DNA of 64,000 nt from Chitinophaga sp. YR627 (lineage in GTDB: Bacteria > Bacteroidota > Bacteroidia > Chitinophagales > Chitinophagaceae): positions 62,001 through 126,000 of the forward strand of contig NZ_FOUX01000006.1 of assembly GCF_900114995.1 (NCBI RefSeq). The letters run 5' to 3'. Below are positions 43,508-52,314 of this stretch, one piece after another; the stretch's first letter is position 1, and each line of letters opens with the position of its first letter. The notes below the pieces were generated by a model. The model ran no database searches. It was not told the DNA's origin and saw only the letters and a list, made by a program, of their open reading frames with translations. The position numbers and the translations under genes are program-made.

Positions 43508-44560
43508 ATGTTCAGATTTCTGCTGCGTAAACTCAGTTATGGCATACTGGTATTACTGGGAGTAGTGGTGCTGGTATTCTTCCTGTTCAACGTACTGCCG
43601 GGCGATCCGGCCAGGTTGACACTGGGACAGCGCGCAGACGTTACATCGCTGGAAAATGTTAGAAAGGAATTGCACCTGGATAAATCCTTGCCGGTGCAAT
43701 TCCTTTTATATTTAAATGACCTTTCGCCTATTGGTGTACATGCCCAGGCGGAAGCCCGGGACAATATGCATTACCTGACCCTGGCGCATGTAGGAGAAGA
43801 ACGCATTCTGGTGCTGAAGACGCCTTATCTGCGCCGTTCCTATCAGGGGAAAAAGGAAGTCTGGGAAATACTGACAGAGGCATTGCCCGGCACCCTGGTA
43901 CTTGCTTTAGCCGCTATGTTGTTTGCAACCGTGGTGGGAATAGGACTTGGGGTTTTATCCGCAGTAAAACAAAATACCTGGATGGATACGGGCGCTGTTT
44001 TTGCCAGTGTGGTCGGCATTTCTGCTCCCTCGTTCTTTATGGGCATTGTAGTGGCTTATCTGTTCGGATTTGTCTTAAGTGATTATACCGGCTTACATAT
44101 GACGGGCAGTCTGTTTGAAACAGATGCTTTTGCCGGCCGTACCCTGAACCTGCGTAATCTTATCTTACCTGCTATTACCCTGGGGATCCGTCCACTGGCT
44201 ATCATTGTACAACTCACCCGCAGTGCGATGCTGGATGTACTGCACCAGGATTATATCCGTACGGCTTATGCCAAAGGCCTGTCTACCCGGATTGTCGTTT
44301 TCAGACATGCCCTGCGTAATGCTTTGAATCCTGTTATTACGGCTATTACGGGCTGGTTCGCCGAACTGCTGGCAGGTGCATTTTTCGTTGAATATATCTT
44401 TGGATGGAAGGGGATCGGTAAAATTACTGTGGATGCCCTGGAAAAGTTCGATTTCCCTGTACTGATGGGATCTATCTTATTTACAGCTGGTATCTTTGTA
44501 TTAATTAACCTGCTGGCTGACCTGTTATATACCATTATTGATCCACGTATTAAGTTATAA
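43508..44560 (+). CDS. ABC transporter permease, DppB/OppB type
   Basis: This 350-residue permease has about six hydrophobic segments and the binding-protein-dependent transport motif near TRSAMLDVLHQDYIRTAYAKG (about 240-260). Residues about 70-115 form a longer hydrophilic insert after the first helix than in E. coli DppB. No DppC, ATPase or binding-protein gene is adjacent, so its partners must be encoded elsewhere. It may instead have been retained alone. Confidence 0.88.
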   Translation: MFRFLLRKLSYGILVLLGVVVLVFFLFNVLPGDPARLTLGQRADVTSLENVRKELHLDKSLPVQFLLYLNDLSPIGVHAQAEARDNMHYLTLAHVGEERILVLKTPYLRRSYQGKKEVWEILTEALPGTLVLALAAMLFATVVGIGLGVLSAVKQNTWMDTGAVFASVVGISAPSFFMGIVVAYLFGFVLSDYTGLHMTGSLFETDAFAGRTLNLRNLILPAITLGIRPLAIIVQLTRSAMLDVLHQDYIRTAYAKGLSTRIVVFRHALRNALNPVITAITGWFAELLAGAFFVEYIFGWKGIGKITVDALEKFDFPVLMGSILFTAGIFVLINLLADLLYTIIDPRIKL

Positions 44561-44741
44561 ATAGCTCATTTATAGCAGGTTAATATTTCCCAAAAAAAAC
44601 TTTCCCTTTTTTTGAAACAAAGTATTTTATGGATCGTCTTCTTTATGTAAACGCCCTGTAGCATCCGGGATGAAGAAAAGAGAGAACGGACATGGAAGCA
44701 GCAACGGTTATCTGAAACTAGCAACAAGGAATCTGTTATTT

Positions 44742-45257
44742 ATGTCATTAGCAATATTTCTCTCACAGGTAGTCCCCGTCAGGCAGAAGCTGTACCGCTT
44801 CGCTTACAGACTGCTGGAAAACGAGGAGGATGCGATGGACGTAACACAGGATACCCTGATGAAGGTATGGCAGCAACAGGAACGGATGAGCGATCTGCAG
44901 AATATGGAGGCCTGGTGTATGCGTATCGTACGCAATCTGGCGCTGGATAAACTAAAGGCGAGGAAGTGCCGCCGGTCAGAAGACCTGGATACGGCCAGCG
45001 AATTACCAGCCATACATCAGGAGAATCCACATATCGTTGCGGAGAAACAGGACGTCATGAAAAGAGTGCATGGTATCATTGCCGGCCTGCCGGAAAAATA
45101 CCGTACTATTATACAATTAAGAGATATAGATGGGTACAGCTACCAGGAAATAGCAGACATCCTGGTCATCGATCTGAGTGAGGTGAAGACCAATCTTCAC
45201 CGGGCCAGAAAAGCGGTACGTGAACAATTACAAAAACTGCAAGTGTATGGAGTTTAA
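44742..45257 (+). CDS. ECF RNA polymerase sigma factor
   Basis: With the start at ATG 44742 the protein has 171 residues: region 2 with YRLLENEEDAMDVTQDTLMKVWQQ and region 4 with LPEKYRTIIQLRDIDGYSYQEIADIL. A longer frame opens at 44670, but its extra 24 residues are not conserved-looking. Its last 11 bp overlap the start of the next gene, an anti-sigma-like protein, so the two are translationally linked. Confidence 0.9.
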   Translation: MSLAIFLSQVVPVRQKLYRFAYRLLENEEDAMDVTQDTLMKVWQQQERMSDLQNMEAWCMRIVRNLALDKLKARKCRRSEDLDTASELPAIHQENPHIVAEKQDVMKRVHGIIAGLPEKYRTIIQLRDIDGYSYQEIADILVIDLSEVKTNLHRARKAVREQLQKLQVYGV

Positions 45258-45762
45258 TAAGATCAGGGAGTTATTGGACCGCTATTGGGATGGCGCCTCC
45301 ACATTGGAGGAAGAGGAGGAGCTGCGCAGTTTTTTCAGCATGGAACACCCTCATCTCCCTGCTGATCTGAAAGAAGCGCAGGCACTATTCGGATACTTTG
45401 CAGCCGAAGCGGATATTCCGATGCCTGTATTCCCTGAGATCGAAACACTGATCGCACCGACACCGCCACCGGCCGGAAAGACGGTCTTAAAAACAATGGT
45501 GTGGCATCACTGGATGAAGTATGCAGCTATTTTGCTGATGGCAGTAGGTATTGGTTATGGCGCCAGACAATTCACCAGCAGACATGATGGTGTACTGGCT
45601 GAAAGATCAATAGCCGCAGATACCTACGACGATCCGAAAGAGGCATTTGCAGCGACACAGAAGGCACTGGCTTTATTGTCCCGCAACCTCAATAAAGGAA
45701 CGGCACAGGTGCAGAAGCTGTCTTACTTCAACGACGCGACTGAGAAGATCAGAGCGAATTAA
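45247..45762 (+). CDS. Putative anti-sigma factor, single-span membrane protein
   Basis: Starting at ATG 45247 (inside the sigma gene) the protein has 171 residues: a cytosolic N-terminal domain with LLDRYWDGASTLEEEEELRSFF, one membrane helix (about 88-105) and a short periplasmic C terminus. The overlap with the sigma gene is the usual sigma/anti-sigma arrangement. There is no zinc-finger HxxxCxxC motif, so it is of a non-zinc type. Two DUF4252 genes follow. Confidence 0.75.
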   Translation: MEFNKIRELLDRYWDGASTLEEEEELRSFFSMEHPHLPADLKEAQALFGYFAAEADIPMPVFPEIETLIAPTPPPAGKTVLKTMVWHHWMKYAAILLMAVGIGYGARQFTSRHDGVLAERSIAADTYDDPKEAFAATQKALALLSRNLNKGTAQVQKLSYFNDATEKIRAN

Positions 45763-45800
45763 TTACGGCCATTCTAAAAATCTGACATAAAAAAAAACTT

Positions 45801-46322
45801 ATGAAACGCTTTTTGTTTTTGGTGCTGTTCCTGACAGTCACCGGTACGCATCTCTTTGCCCAGCAAGGCAGCGGCATTGACCGCTTTTTTGAGAAATATG
45901 AAAATGATCAGACCTTTACACTGATCAGCGTAACGCCTAAAATGTTCAGTATGTTCAGCAAGCTGGACATCAATTCAAACGATGGAAAACAATTTCTGCA
46001 GATCGTCAAAAAGATCAAAGGACTGCGGATACTGGCCAGGGAAAATACCAAAGGCGGTAATCAGTTGTTCAAAGAAGCTTCTTCTCTGCTGAGTAAAGAG
46101 TTTGAAGAACTGATGACTGTACGTGATGGAAAAGATGACCTGCGCTTTATGGTAAAGGAAAATGCCAAAGGGAATATCGCAGAACTGATCATGCTGGTGG
46201 GCAGCGATACGGAGTTCCTTGCGATGAGCCTGATAGGCGATATTGATCTCAACGAGATCAGTCAGCTGGCCAACAGTATGAATATCGACGGATTCGACAA
46301 ACTGAAAAACATCAAGAAATAA
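45801..46322 (+). CDS. DUF4252 domain secreted protein, copy 1
   Basis: This 173-residue protein has a signal peptide (about 1-22, ending near FAQQG) and a DUF4252 domain with FTLISVTPKMFSMF near its start. DUF4252 proteins are Bacteroidota-specific, often next to ECF sigma loci, with no known activity. A second copy follows 32 bp downstream. The likely output of the upstream sigma factor is this pair. Confidence 0.85.
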   Translation: MKRFLFLVLFLTVTGTHLFAQQGSGIDRFFEKYENDQTFTLISVTPKMFSMFSKLDINSNDGKQFLQIVKKIKGLRILARENTKGGNQLFKEASSLLSKEFEELMTVRDGKDDLRFMVKENAKGNIAELIMLVGSDTEFLAMSLIGDIDLNEISQLANSMNIDGFDKLKNIKK

Positions 46323-46354
46323 TTCATTTATCACCACAGATCAACCCGAATAAT

Positions 46355-46864
46355 ATGAAATACTTTTCCATCATTGCAGTAGCGCTTTTGCTGGTTGTTA
46401 GTCCGGCGATGGCCCAGAAGAAATCACTCCGTAAATTCTATCGTCAATACCGTGGAGATGCAGTCGGTGTAAGAATAGGTGTAGGACGTATCCCGCTGAA
46501 ATTCGCCAGCTGGGTCATGCCTAACAGTGCTAAAATGGAGAACGGTACAGAATTGAAAAGACTGATCGGGAAACTGCAGAAGGTGAAAGTATATACACTG
46601 GCAGGTGTCAGCAACAGCCTGATCGACAGCAAAGCGATCCATGCACTGAAGCAGACGCTGATTGAAAAAGATGGCTTTGAATCATTGGTGGAGGTACGTC
46701 ATGCAGATGCGAACGTGTATATGATGAATAAGGGGAAAGACGATGAACTGGGGAATGTGGTGATACTGGTGCAGGATGAAGAAGATTTCGTGATGGTGAA
46801 TCTGAGAACGACGCTGCATATGGATGATGTGAATATGCTGATACAGGGGTTTGTGAAGAATTAG
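46355..46864 (+). CDS. DUF4252 domain secreted protein, copy 2
   Basis: This 169-residue protein has a signal peptide (about 1-20, ending near AMAQK) and a divergent DUF4252 domain (VYTLAGVSNSLIDS, then GNVVILVQDEEDFVMVNLR). It follows copy 1 closely, suggesting tandem duplication and divergence. Terminators follow. Confidence 0.82.
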   Translation: MKYFSIIAVALLLVVSPAMAQKKSLRKFYRQYRGDAVGVRIGVGRIPLKFASWVMPNSAKMENGTELKRLIGKLQKVKVYTLAGVSNSLIDSKAIHALKQTLIEKDGFESLVEVRHADANVYMMNKGKDDELGNVVILVQDEEDFVMVNLRTTLHMDDVNMLIQGFVKN

Positions 46865-46884
46865 TAATAAATTATTCGCGATAG

Positions 46885-46925
46885 CGCAAGAAGGCCGGTC
46901 TGTGAAAGACTGGCCTTCTTGCGTT
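46885..46925 (+). terminator. Terminator hairpin of the DUF4252 locus
   Basis: Stem cgcaagaaggccggtct (46885-46901) / agactggccttcttgcg (46907-46923), 17 bp with one G-U. Confidence 0.8.
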
Positions 46926-46951
46926 ATCAGGCGATTGTGAGGGCGTCCTGT

Positions 46952-46994
46952 AAAGAAAGAGGGCGTCTGCTATCAGCAAACGCCCTCTTTCTTT
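46952..46994. terminator. Bidirectional terminator before the DciA-like gene
   Basis: Stem aaagaaagagggcgt (46952-46966) / acgccctctttcttt (46980-46994) with a further tgc/gca pair inside; T-rich on both outer sides, 16 bp past the stop of the minus-strand gene. Confidence 0.85.
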
Positions 46995-47009
46995 ATAAAA
47001 AGTTTTTAA

Positions 47010-47297
47010 CTATCTAACGATCACTTCTCTTACCACAGGTTCACCCAGCATTTCGTTCACCAGTTTGATAATACGATCTTTTGAGTAGCTCAGTTCCTGT
47101 TTGAGTGGAGCAACGGTGGTAGCGATGTGTAATTTACCATCGATCAGCTGTAAATTCTCTGTATAACGAGAAATGGTTCTTCCCATCAGCTGTTCCCAGT
47201 TCTCCTGTATGCGCACTTCGGTCAGCCTCGGTTTTAACCGGCTTTTCGACATAAAATCTTTCAGTGCATCCTCCATTGATGTTATTCCGTAGCGCAT
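47010..47297 (-). CDS. DUF721 (DciA-like) protein
   Basis: This 95-residue protein is the short form of DUF721, which includes DciA, a loader of the replicative helicase in many bacteria. Core motifs are WEQLMGRTISRYTENL and LHIATTVAPLKQELSY. It is 24 bp downstream of recF on the same strand, an arrangement seen in other bacteria. The role in helicase loading is inferred from family. Confidence 0.85.
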   Translation of the reverse strand: MRYGITSMEDALKDFMSKSRLKPRLTEVRIQENWEQLMGRTISRYTENLQLIDGKLHIATTVAPLKQELSYSKDRIIKLVNEMLGEPVVREVIVR

Positions 47298-47321
47298 TCC
47301 GCAAAGATACGTATTTCCACA

Positions 47322-48404
47322 TTACTCCATCTCTACTAATTGAAAGTTATCCATATTTTCTTTGAATGCTGCAAGTATTCTATCAGCATGGGTGTCAGTG
47401 ATGAAGACCTGTCCGTATACGGGACTGCCGACAAGATTAATTAAGCGGCTTACCCTGTCCTGGTCCAGTTTTTCGAATACATCATCCAGCAGCAGCAGGG
47501 GAGGGAACTTTTTATGTTCCTTAATCACTTCAAACTGTGCGAGTTTGAGCGCGAAGAGAAAGCTTTTACGTTGTCCCTGTGAGGCGCTTGTTTTCATAGG
47601 ATGATCATCCAGGAGGAATTGCAGGTCATCTTTATGAATACCGCCTGTGGTGCGTTGCATCATCATATCCTTATAGCGGTTGGCTGCGAGCAGTTCGGTG
47701 AAGGTTTGTTCGTGCAGACCGGACAGGTATTGTATATTGACTGTTTCATGCTTACCGGCCAGGTAATCATACAGTTGTTGTACCTGCTGGATGAAGCCGG
47801 GGAGGAAGGCGCGTCTCCATTCAAATACGGGCGTACCGTGTTTGACCAGTTGTTCATCAAATATATCGAGCAGGGTATCCTGACTACCACCCTGACCAGT
47901 CATTGTTTTGAGCAGGGTATTTTTCTGCTGGAGTATTTTCTGGTAGGTAATAAGGTGATCAAGATAGCCCGGATGTAACTGGCATAGCAGTGCATCCAGC
48001 CATTTGCGGCGTTCCTCGCTGCCACCAAGGATGATTTCAGCGTCATCAGGTGCGATCATAACAGCAGGGTAGCGACCGATATGCTGGGAGAAGCGTTCGT
48101 AGGCTTCATCATTGAGGGCAATTTCTTTTTTGCCGTCTTTGAGTGTACAGACGATCTTTCCTTCCTGGTGGTCTCTGTCCATGATGCCTTCCAGGCGGAA
48201 GCCGTTGGTCTGGTACTGTGTATTCTGGGCTTCGCTGCTGGTGAAGTAGCTTTTAGTGAAACATATATAATATATGGCGTCGAGCAGGTTGGTCTTACCG
48301 GAGCCGTTCCGCCCGGTAATGCCTACGATGCGTTTATGGAAGCTGAAACTTTTTCCCGAATAATTTTTAAACTGGACGAGTGATATCTTTTTAAGCGACA
48401 GCAA
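47322..48404 (-). CDS. recF: DNA repair protein RecF
   Basis: This 360-residue SMC-like ATPase has Walker A GRNGSGKTN (about 32-40) and a C-terminal signature with SQGQRKSFLFALKLA and LLLLDDVFEKLD. RecF with RecOR loads RecA on gapped DNA. It precedes the DciA-like gene in an operon; gyrB and dnaN are not adjacent. Confidence 0.95.
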   Translation of the reverse strand: MLSLKKISLVQFKNYSGKSFSFHKRIVGITGRNGSGKTNLLDAIYYICFTKSYFTSSEAQNTQYQTNGFRLEGIMDRDHQEGKIVCTLKDGKKEIALNDEAYERFSQHIGRYPAVMIAPDDAEIILGGSEERRKWLDALLCQLHPGYLDHLITYQKILQQKNTLLKTMTGQGGSQDTLLDIFDEQLVKHGTPVFEWRRAFLPGFIQQVQQLYDYLAGKHETVNIQYLSGLHEQTFTELLAANRYKDMMMQRTTGGIHKDDLQFLLDDHPMKTSASQGQRKSFLFALKLAQFEVIKEHKKFPPLLLLDDVFEKLDQDRVSRLINLVGSPVYGQVFITDTHADRILAAFKENMDNFQLVEME

Positions 48405-48561
48405 ATTAACCTTCTGATTATCAGTTATGAATTAAAAATAAATTTATCGTAATCCGCGCTGATGCCGGGAAAGACTGGAAATCAGGCCTTGTTGAAGAGG
48501 CGTTCAGGAGCGGTAACTTCGTGCAAAGTTGCAAAGTATTTAGTTTTTAGGATTTTCCTGT

Positions 48562-48569
48562 TATATTTG
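48562..48569 (+). promoter_or_regulatory. -7 promoter element, pdhA
   Basis: TATATTTG lies 18 bp upstream of the GTG start at 48588. Confidence 0.6.
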
Positions 48570-48587
48570 CGGACAAATTAAGAAACA

Positions 48588-49598
48588 GTGGCTACAAAAA
48601 CAGACGTAAAGACGAAATTCACCAAAGAGACATATTTGTACTGGTATGAATTGATGCTCTTGCTGCGCCGCTTTGAAGAAAAAGCCGGCCAATTGTATGG
48701 GATGCAGAAGATTCGTGGTTTTTGCCACCTGTACATAGGACAGGAAGCAATTGCTGCAGGCGCGATGAGTGCAACTAAACCGGACGATAAGTTCATCACT
48801 GCCTACCGCGACCACGCTCTGGCGATCGCGAAAGGAATGACTGCTGACGAATGTATGGCTGAGCTGTATGGTAAGGCGACAGGTTGTTCCAAAGGTAAAG
48901 GTGGTAGCATGCACTTCTTTGCTCCTGATAAGGGTTTCTTCGGCGGTCATGGTATCGTAGGTGCTCAGATCGGTACTGGTGCGGGTCTGGCATTTGCTGA
49001 GCAGTACAAAGGAACTGATAACGTAGCGCTTTGCTTCTTCGGTGATGGTGCTGCCCGTCAGGGTATGCTGCATGAGACATTTAACATGGCTATGCTGTGG
49101 AAATTGCCTGTAATTTTTATTTGCGAAAACAACATGTACGCGATGGGTACTTCAGTAGAACGTACTTCTAACGTACTGGATATCTATAAGCTGGCGAATG
49201 CCTACGATATGCCAAGTGCTACTATCGATGGTATGAGCTGTGAGACTGTACATGAAGGTATCGAAAGAGCGGTAAAACGTGCACGTGCCGGTGAAGGTCC
49301 TTCCTTACTGGAAATCAAAACGTACCGTTACCGTGGTCACTCCATGAGTGATCCTGCGAAATACCGTACCAAAGAAGAAGTAGAAGAGTATAAAGATAAA
49401 GATCCTATCAATCAGGTACTGGCTACTATCCAGAAGAACAAATGGGCTACGGACGCTGAGATCGAAGCTATCAATGACAAGGTAAAACAGGAAGTTGAAC
49501 ATTGCGTACAGTTCGCTGAAGAGTCTCCATGGCCTGCAGATGATGAACTGCTGAAAGACGTATATGTACAGGATGATTACCCGTTCATTGTTGACTAA
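48588..49598 (+). CDS. pdhA: Pyruvate dehydrogenase E1 component, alpha subunit
   Basis: This 336-residue thiamine-diphosphate enzyme subunit starts with GTG, close to its -7 box. The TPP motif is GDGAARQG followed by NFAE-type ETFNMAMLW and FICENN. The split alpha/beta E1 form oxidatively decarboxylates pyruvate in the pyruvate dehydrogenase complex. The beta subunit and E2 genes are not adjacent. It is a single-gene unit with a terminator downstream. A branched-chain 2-oxoacid substrate is a less likely alternative. Confidence 0.92.
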   Translation: MATKTDVKTKFTKETYLYWYELMLLLRRFEEKAGQLYGMQKIRGFCHLYIGQEAIAAGAMSATKPDDKFITAYRDHALAIAKGMTADECMAELYGKATGCSKGKGGSMHFFAPDKGFFGGHGIVGAQIGTGAGLAFAEQYKGTDNVALCFFGDGAARQGMLHETFNMAMLWKLPVIFICENNMYAMGTSVERTSNVLDIYKLANAYDMPSATIDGMSCETVHEGIERAVKRARAGEGPSLLEIKTYRYRGHSMSDPAKYRTKEEVEEYKDKDPINQVLATIQKNKWATDAEIEAINDKVKQEVEHCVQFAEESPWPADDELLKDVYVQDDYPFIVD

Positions 49599-49608
49599 TA
49601 ATAATGAG

Positions 49609-49663
49609 AAGGTTAGCGATCCCGGCCGTTTAAGAATAAGCGGATGATTCGCTAACCTTTTTT
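49609..49663 (+). terminator. Rho-independent terminator of pdhA
   Basis: Stem aaggttagcga (49609-49619) / tcgctaacctt (49649-49659) with a long loop, then a T run that runs into the -7 box of the next gene. Confidence 0.8.
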
Positions 49664-49670
49664 ATATTTG
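49663..49670 (+). promoter_or_regulatory. -7 promoter element overlapping the pdhA terminator
   Basis: TATATTTG begins at the end of the terminator T run, 66 bp before the start at 49737. The two elements share bases. Confidence 0.55.
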
Positions 49671-49736
49671 CGGACATTTACAACAGCCAAACCTGTACCG
49701 TAATAAAGAAATAACAATTTAACGACCACAATTACA

Positions 49737-50450
49737 ATGACCGAAACAAAAAATAAGACCGCAGCTGAAAATACTCCTGCTCCTGTGTCTAAAGAATTCC
49801 AACTGGAAGACTCACTCCACATTGCGGAAGACTTTTTCAACAAGAACAAAAACACTATTATCATCGCCCTGCTCGCAGTTGTGGTGGTAGTAGGCGGTAC
49901 TTTTGCCTACAGCAAGTTCATCAAAGGTCCTAACGAAACAAAAGCACAGAACATGGTATTCCATGCTCAGCAGTATTTCGAGAGAGACTCTTTCCGTCTG
50001 GCTTTAAATGGTGACGGTAACTATGAAGGTTTTCTGCAGGTAATTGATAAATACGGCAGCACCAAAACAGGTCAGTTAGCAAAATATTACGCTGGCGTTA
50101 GCTATGTGAAACTGGGCGAATTCCAGAAAGGTGCAGATCTGCTGACATCTTTCAATGGCGGTGACCAGGTAGTACAGGCAATGGCATACGGTTTAGCCGG
50201 TGACGCTTACATGGAACTGAACCAAACCGATAAAGGTATCGAATATTATAAGAAAGCAGGTCATCACAGCGATAACGAGCTGACAGCACCAACTTACCTG
50301 TTCCGCGCAGGTCTGGCACTGGAAAAAGCTAACAAATCCGCTGATGCAGTTGCGATCTACAAAGAGATTCAAAGCAAATATCCTCAGACAGCTGAAGGTC
50401 GCGAAATAGAAAAATATCTGGCGCGCCTGGGCGAAGTGAGAAGTAATTGA
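49737..50450 (+). CDS. TPR membrane protein (YfgM-like)
   Basis: This 237-residue protein has one membrane helix (about 41-61, IIIALLAVVVVV) and a C-terminal tetratricopeptide-repeat region (about 75-230), like E. coli YfgM, an ancillary SecYEG/BamB-linked protein. Its N-terminal 40 residues are polar and low-complexity. The ribH gene starts 14 bp after its stop. Confidence 0.82.
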   Translation: MTETKNKTAAENTPAPVSKEFQLEDSLHIAEDFFNKNKNTIIIALLAVVVVVGGTFAYSKFIKGPNETKAQNMVFHAQQYFERDSFRLALNGDGNYEGFLQVIDKYGSTKTGQLAKYYAGVSYVKLGEFQKGADLLTSFNGGDQVVQAMAYGLAGDAYMELNQTDKGIEYYKKAGHHSDNELTAPTYLFRAGLALEKANKSADAVAIYKEIQSKYPQTAEGREIEKYLARLGEVRSN

Positions 50451-50464
50451 TATTAAATCAGATC

Positions 50465-50956
50465 ATGTCAATACATAATCAAAGTTTATTGAACGATGCT
50501 GGCATTCTCCAATCAGAGGATGCCAGTGTTGTTATAGTGTATACCGAATGGAATGATACGGTGATCAACGAACTGGTGGCCGGTTGTGACAGGTCCCTGG
50601 CACAATACAACGTATCAAAAGTCTCCAAGGTGATCGTACCCGGAGCATTTGAATTACCATTCGCCTGTAAGCAATACTGGGAACGTACAAAAGGAACACA
50701 TAGACAGCCTGGCGCTATTATTGCGTTTGGTTGTGTAATCAGAGGCGAAACTCCGCATTTTGACTATGTTTGTAAGGGCGTAACAGAAGGACTGATGCAA
50801 TTAAACCTTGATTTGCCCGTACCTGTTATCTTTGGTATCCTGACTGTTGACAACATGCAGCAGGCACAGGACAGACTGGGAGGCATCCATGGCCATAAAG
50901 GGGAAGAAGCCGCGATCACCGCGCTGAAAATGATATCTATGATGCGTCAACTGTAG
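50465..50956 (+). CDS. ribH: 6,7-dimethyl-8-ribityllumazine synthase
   Basis: With the ATG at 50465 the protein has 163 residues, normal for lumazine synthase. It joins 5-amino-6-ribitylaminouracil and a four-carbon unit before riboflavin. Motifs include VPGAFELPFA, GCVIRGETPHFDYV and FGILTVDNMQQA. A TTG 18 bp upstream (50447) extends the frame but overlaps the TPR stop and is less likely. No other riboflavin gene is adjacent. Confidence 0.95.
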   Translation: MSIHNQSLLNDAGILQSEDASVVIVYTEWNDTVINELVAGCDRSLAQYNVSKVSKVIVPGAFELPFACKQYWERTKGTHRQPGAIIAFGCVIRGETPHFDYVCKGVTEGLMQLNLDLPVPVIFGILTVDNMQQAQDRLGGIHGHKGEEAAITALKMISMMRQL

Positions 50957-51081
50957 GAGCAGCTTTTTAGCCCCATTTTTATTACATGTGATGTTCATTG
51001 TTGCTACAGTTTTAGCCGAGATACATTGATTCCTGACGCCGGCAGTATTCCACTGCGGCCTCTAATAAAAGAACTAACTCA

Positions 51082-51801
51082 ATGAACGTACAGCTTTTTA
51101 TTCCATGCTTCGTTGATCAGCTGTTCCCGGAAACAGGCTTCAATATGGTGAAAGTGCTGGAAAAGCTGGGATGTAACGTCGATTATAATCCCAACCAGAC
51201 CTGCTGTGGCCAGCCGGCTTTTAATGCCGGGTACTGGGATGAAGCCCGCTCCGTTGCAAATAAATTCGTAAAGGACTTTCATACCGTAGATTATATCGTA
51301 GCGCCAAGCGGATCCTGTACAGGGTTTGTCCGCAATTACTACGGCAAACTCTTTGACAATTCCGCCGCTCATAATGAAGTAAAGACACTGCGTAAGAACC
51401 TGTTTGAATTTACAGAGTTCCTCACAGAGGTCCTGCATGTGACTGACCTGGGAGCCAGCCTGAATGGTGTTGCGACCTATCATGACGCCTGCGGCGCCCT
51501 GCGTGAATGCGGTATCAAGGAAGGTCCGCGTAAATTGCTCTCCAACGTAAAAGGACTGGAACTGAAAGAAATGAATGATTGTGAGACCTGCTGCGGCTTT
51601 GGAGGTACTTTCTCTGTGAAGTTCGAACCGATCTCCATCGGTATGGGCGAACAGAAGGTAAATAATGCTATCGCAAGTGGCGCAGACTACCTCATCTCAA
51701 CAGATCTTTCCTGTCTGATGCACCTGGAGGGTTATATCCGGAAGCACGAACTGAATATCAAAACAATGCATATTGCTGATGTACTGGCCAGTGGCTGGTA
51801 A
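51082..51801 (+). CDS. (Fe-S)-binding protein, LutA/YkgE-like
   Basis: This 239-residue protein has two CCG-type motifs: CCGQPAFNAG (about 35-44) and CETCCGFGGTF (about 170-180), typical of the LutA subunit of L-lactate oxidation complexes and of heterodisulphide-reductase-like proteins. LutB and LutC genes are not in view, so it may work with partners elsewhere. The EVE gene follows after 30 bp. Confidence 0.85.
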   Translation: MNVQLFIPCFVDQLFPETGFNMVKVLEKLGCNVDYNPNQTCCGQPAFNAGYWDEARSVANKFVKDFHTVDYIVAPSGSCTGFVRNYYGKLFDNSAAHNEVKTLRKNLFEFTEFLTEVLHVTDLGASLNGVATYHDACGALRECGIKEGPRKLLSNVKGLELKEMNDCETCCGFGGTFSVKFEPISIGMGEQKVNNAIASGADYLISTDLSCLMHLEGYIRKHELNIKTMHIADVLASGW

Positions 51802-51831
51802 GCAGCAGGAAGAATTTTAAATCATCAGATA

Positions 51832-52245
51832 ATGAACTACTGGCTTGTTAAATCAGAACCATTCAAGTATTCATGGGACCAGTTTGTAAAAGACGGTAAA
51901 ACCTTCTGGGATGGCGTGCGCAACTACCAGGCGCGCAACAACCTGAAAGGCATGGAAAAAGGAGACCTGGTACTGTTCTATCACAGTAATGAAGGACTGG
52001 CAGTAGTGGGTATCGCGAAAGTTGCGAAAGCGCATTACCAGGACCCGACCACACCTGATCCTAACTGGGTAGTGGTAGACCTGCAGCCGGTAAAACCTTT
52101 CAAAACGCCGGTAACACTGGCGCAGATGAAAGCCGAAAAAAGACTGGAAAATCTCTCTCTTATCCGCCAGGGCCGCCTTTCTGTGTGCGCCGTTACGGAG
52201 GAAGAGTTTGACGCCATCCTGGAAATGGGAGAGACGAAGAAATAA
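51832..52245 (+). CDS. EVE domain protein
   Basis: This 137-residue protein has the EVE fold (related to PUA) with its conserved YWLVKSEP N terminus, WDGVRNYQARNNL and a FYHSNE-type segment. EVE proteins bind modified bases in DNA or RNA. The short gap after the LutA-like gene suggests cotranscription, but a functional link is not evident. Confidence 0.92.
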   Translation: MNYWLVKSEPFKYSWDQFVKDGKTFWDGVRNYQARNNLKGMEKGDLVLFYHSNEGLAVVGIAKVAKAHYQDPTTPDPNWVVVDLQPVKPFKTPVTLAQMKAEKRLENLSLIRQGRLSVCAVTEEEFDAILEMGETKK

Positions 52246-52314
52246 TTTTTTGTGGAATTTTATTCCTGAGCGCATCTTCTTGTTATAGCAATATTTATCA
52301 CTAAATACTGGTCT

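Noticed and set aside
44670..44741. 24-residue N-terminal extension of the ECF sigma factor
   Set aside because: Region 2 alignment favours ATG 44742; the extra residues have no family counterpart.
50447..50464. TTG start upstream of ribH
   Set aside because: It overlaps the TPR stop and adds six residues with no family support.
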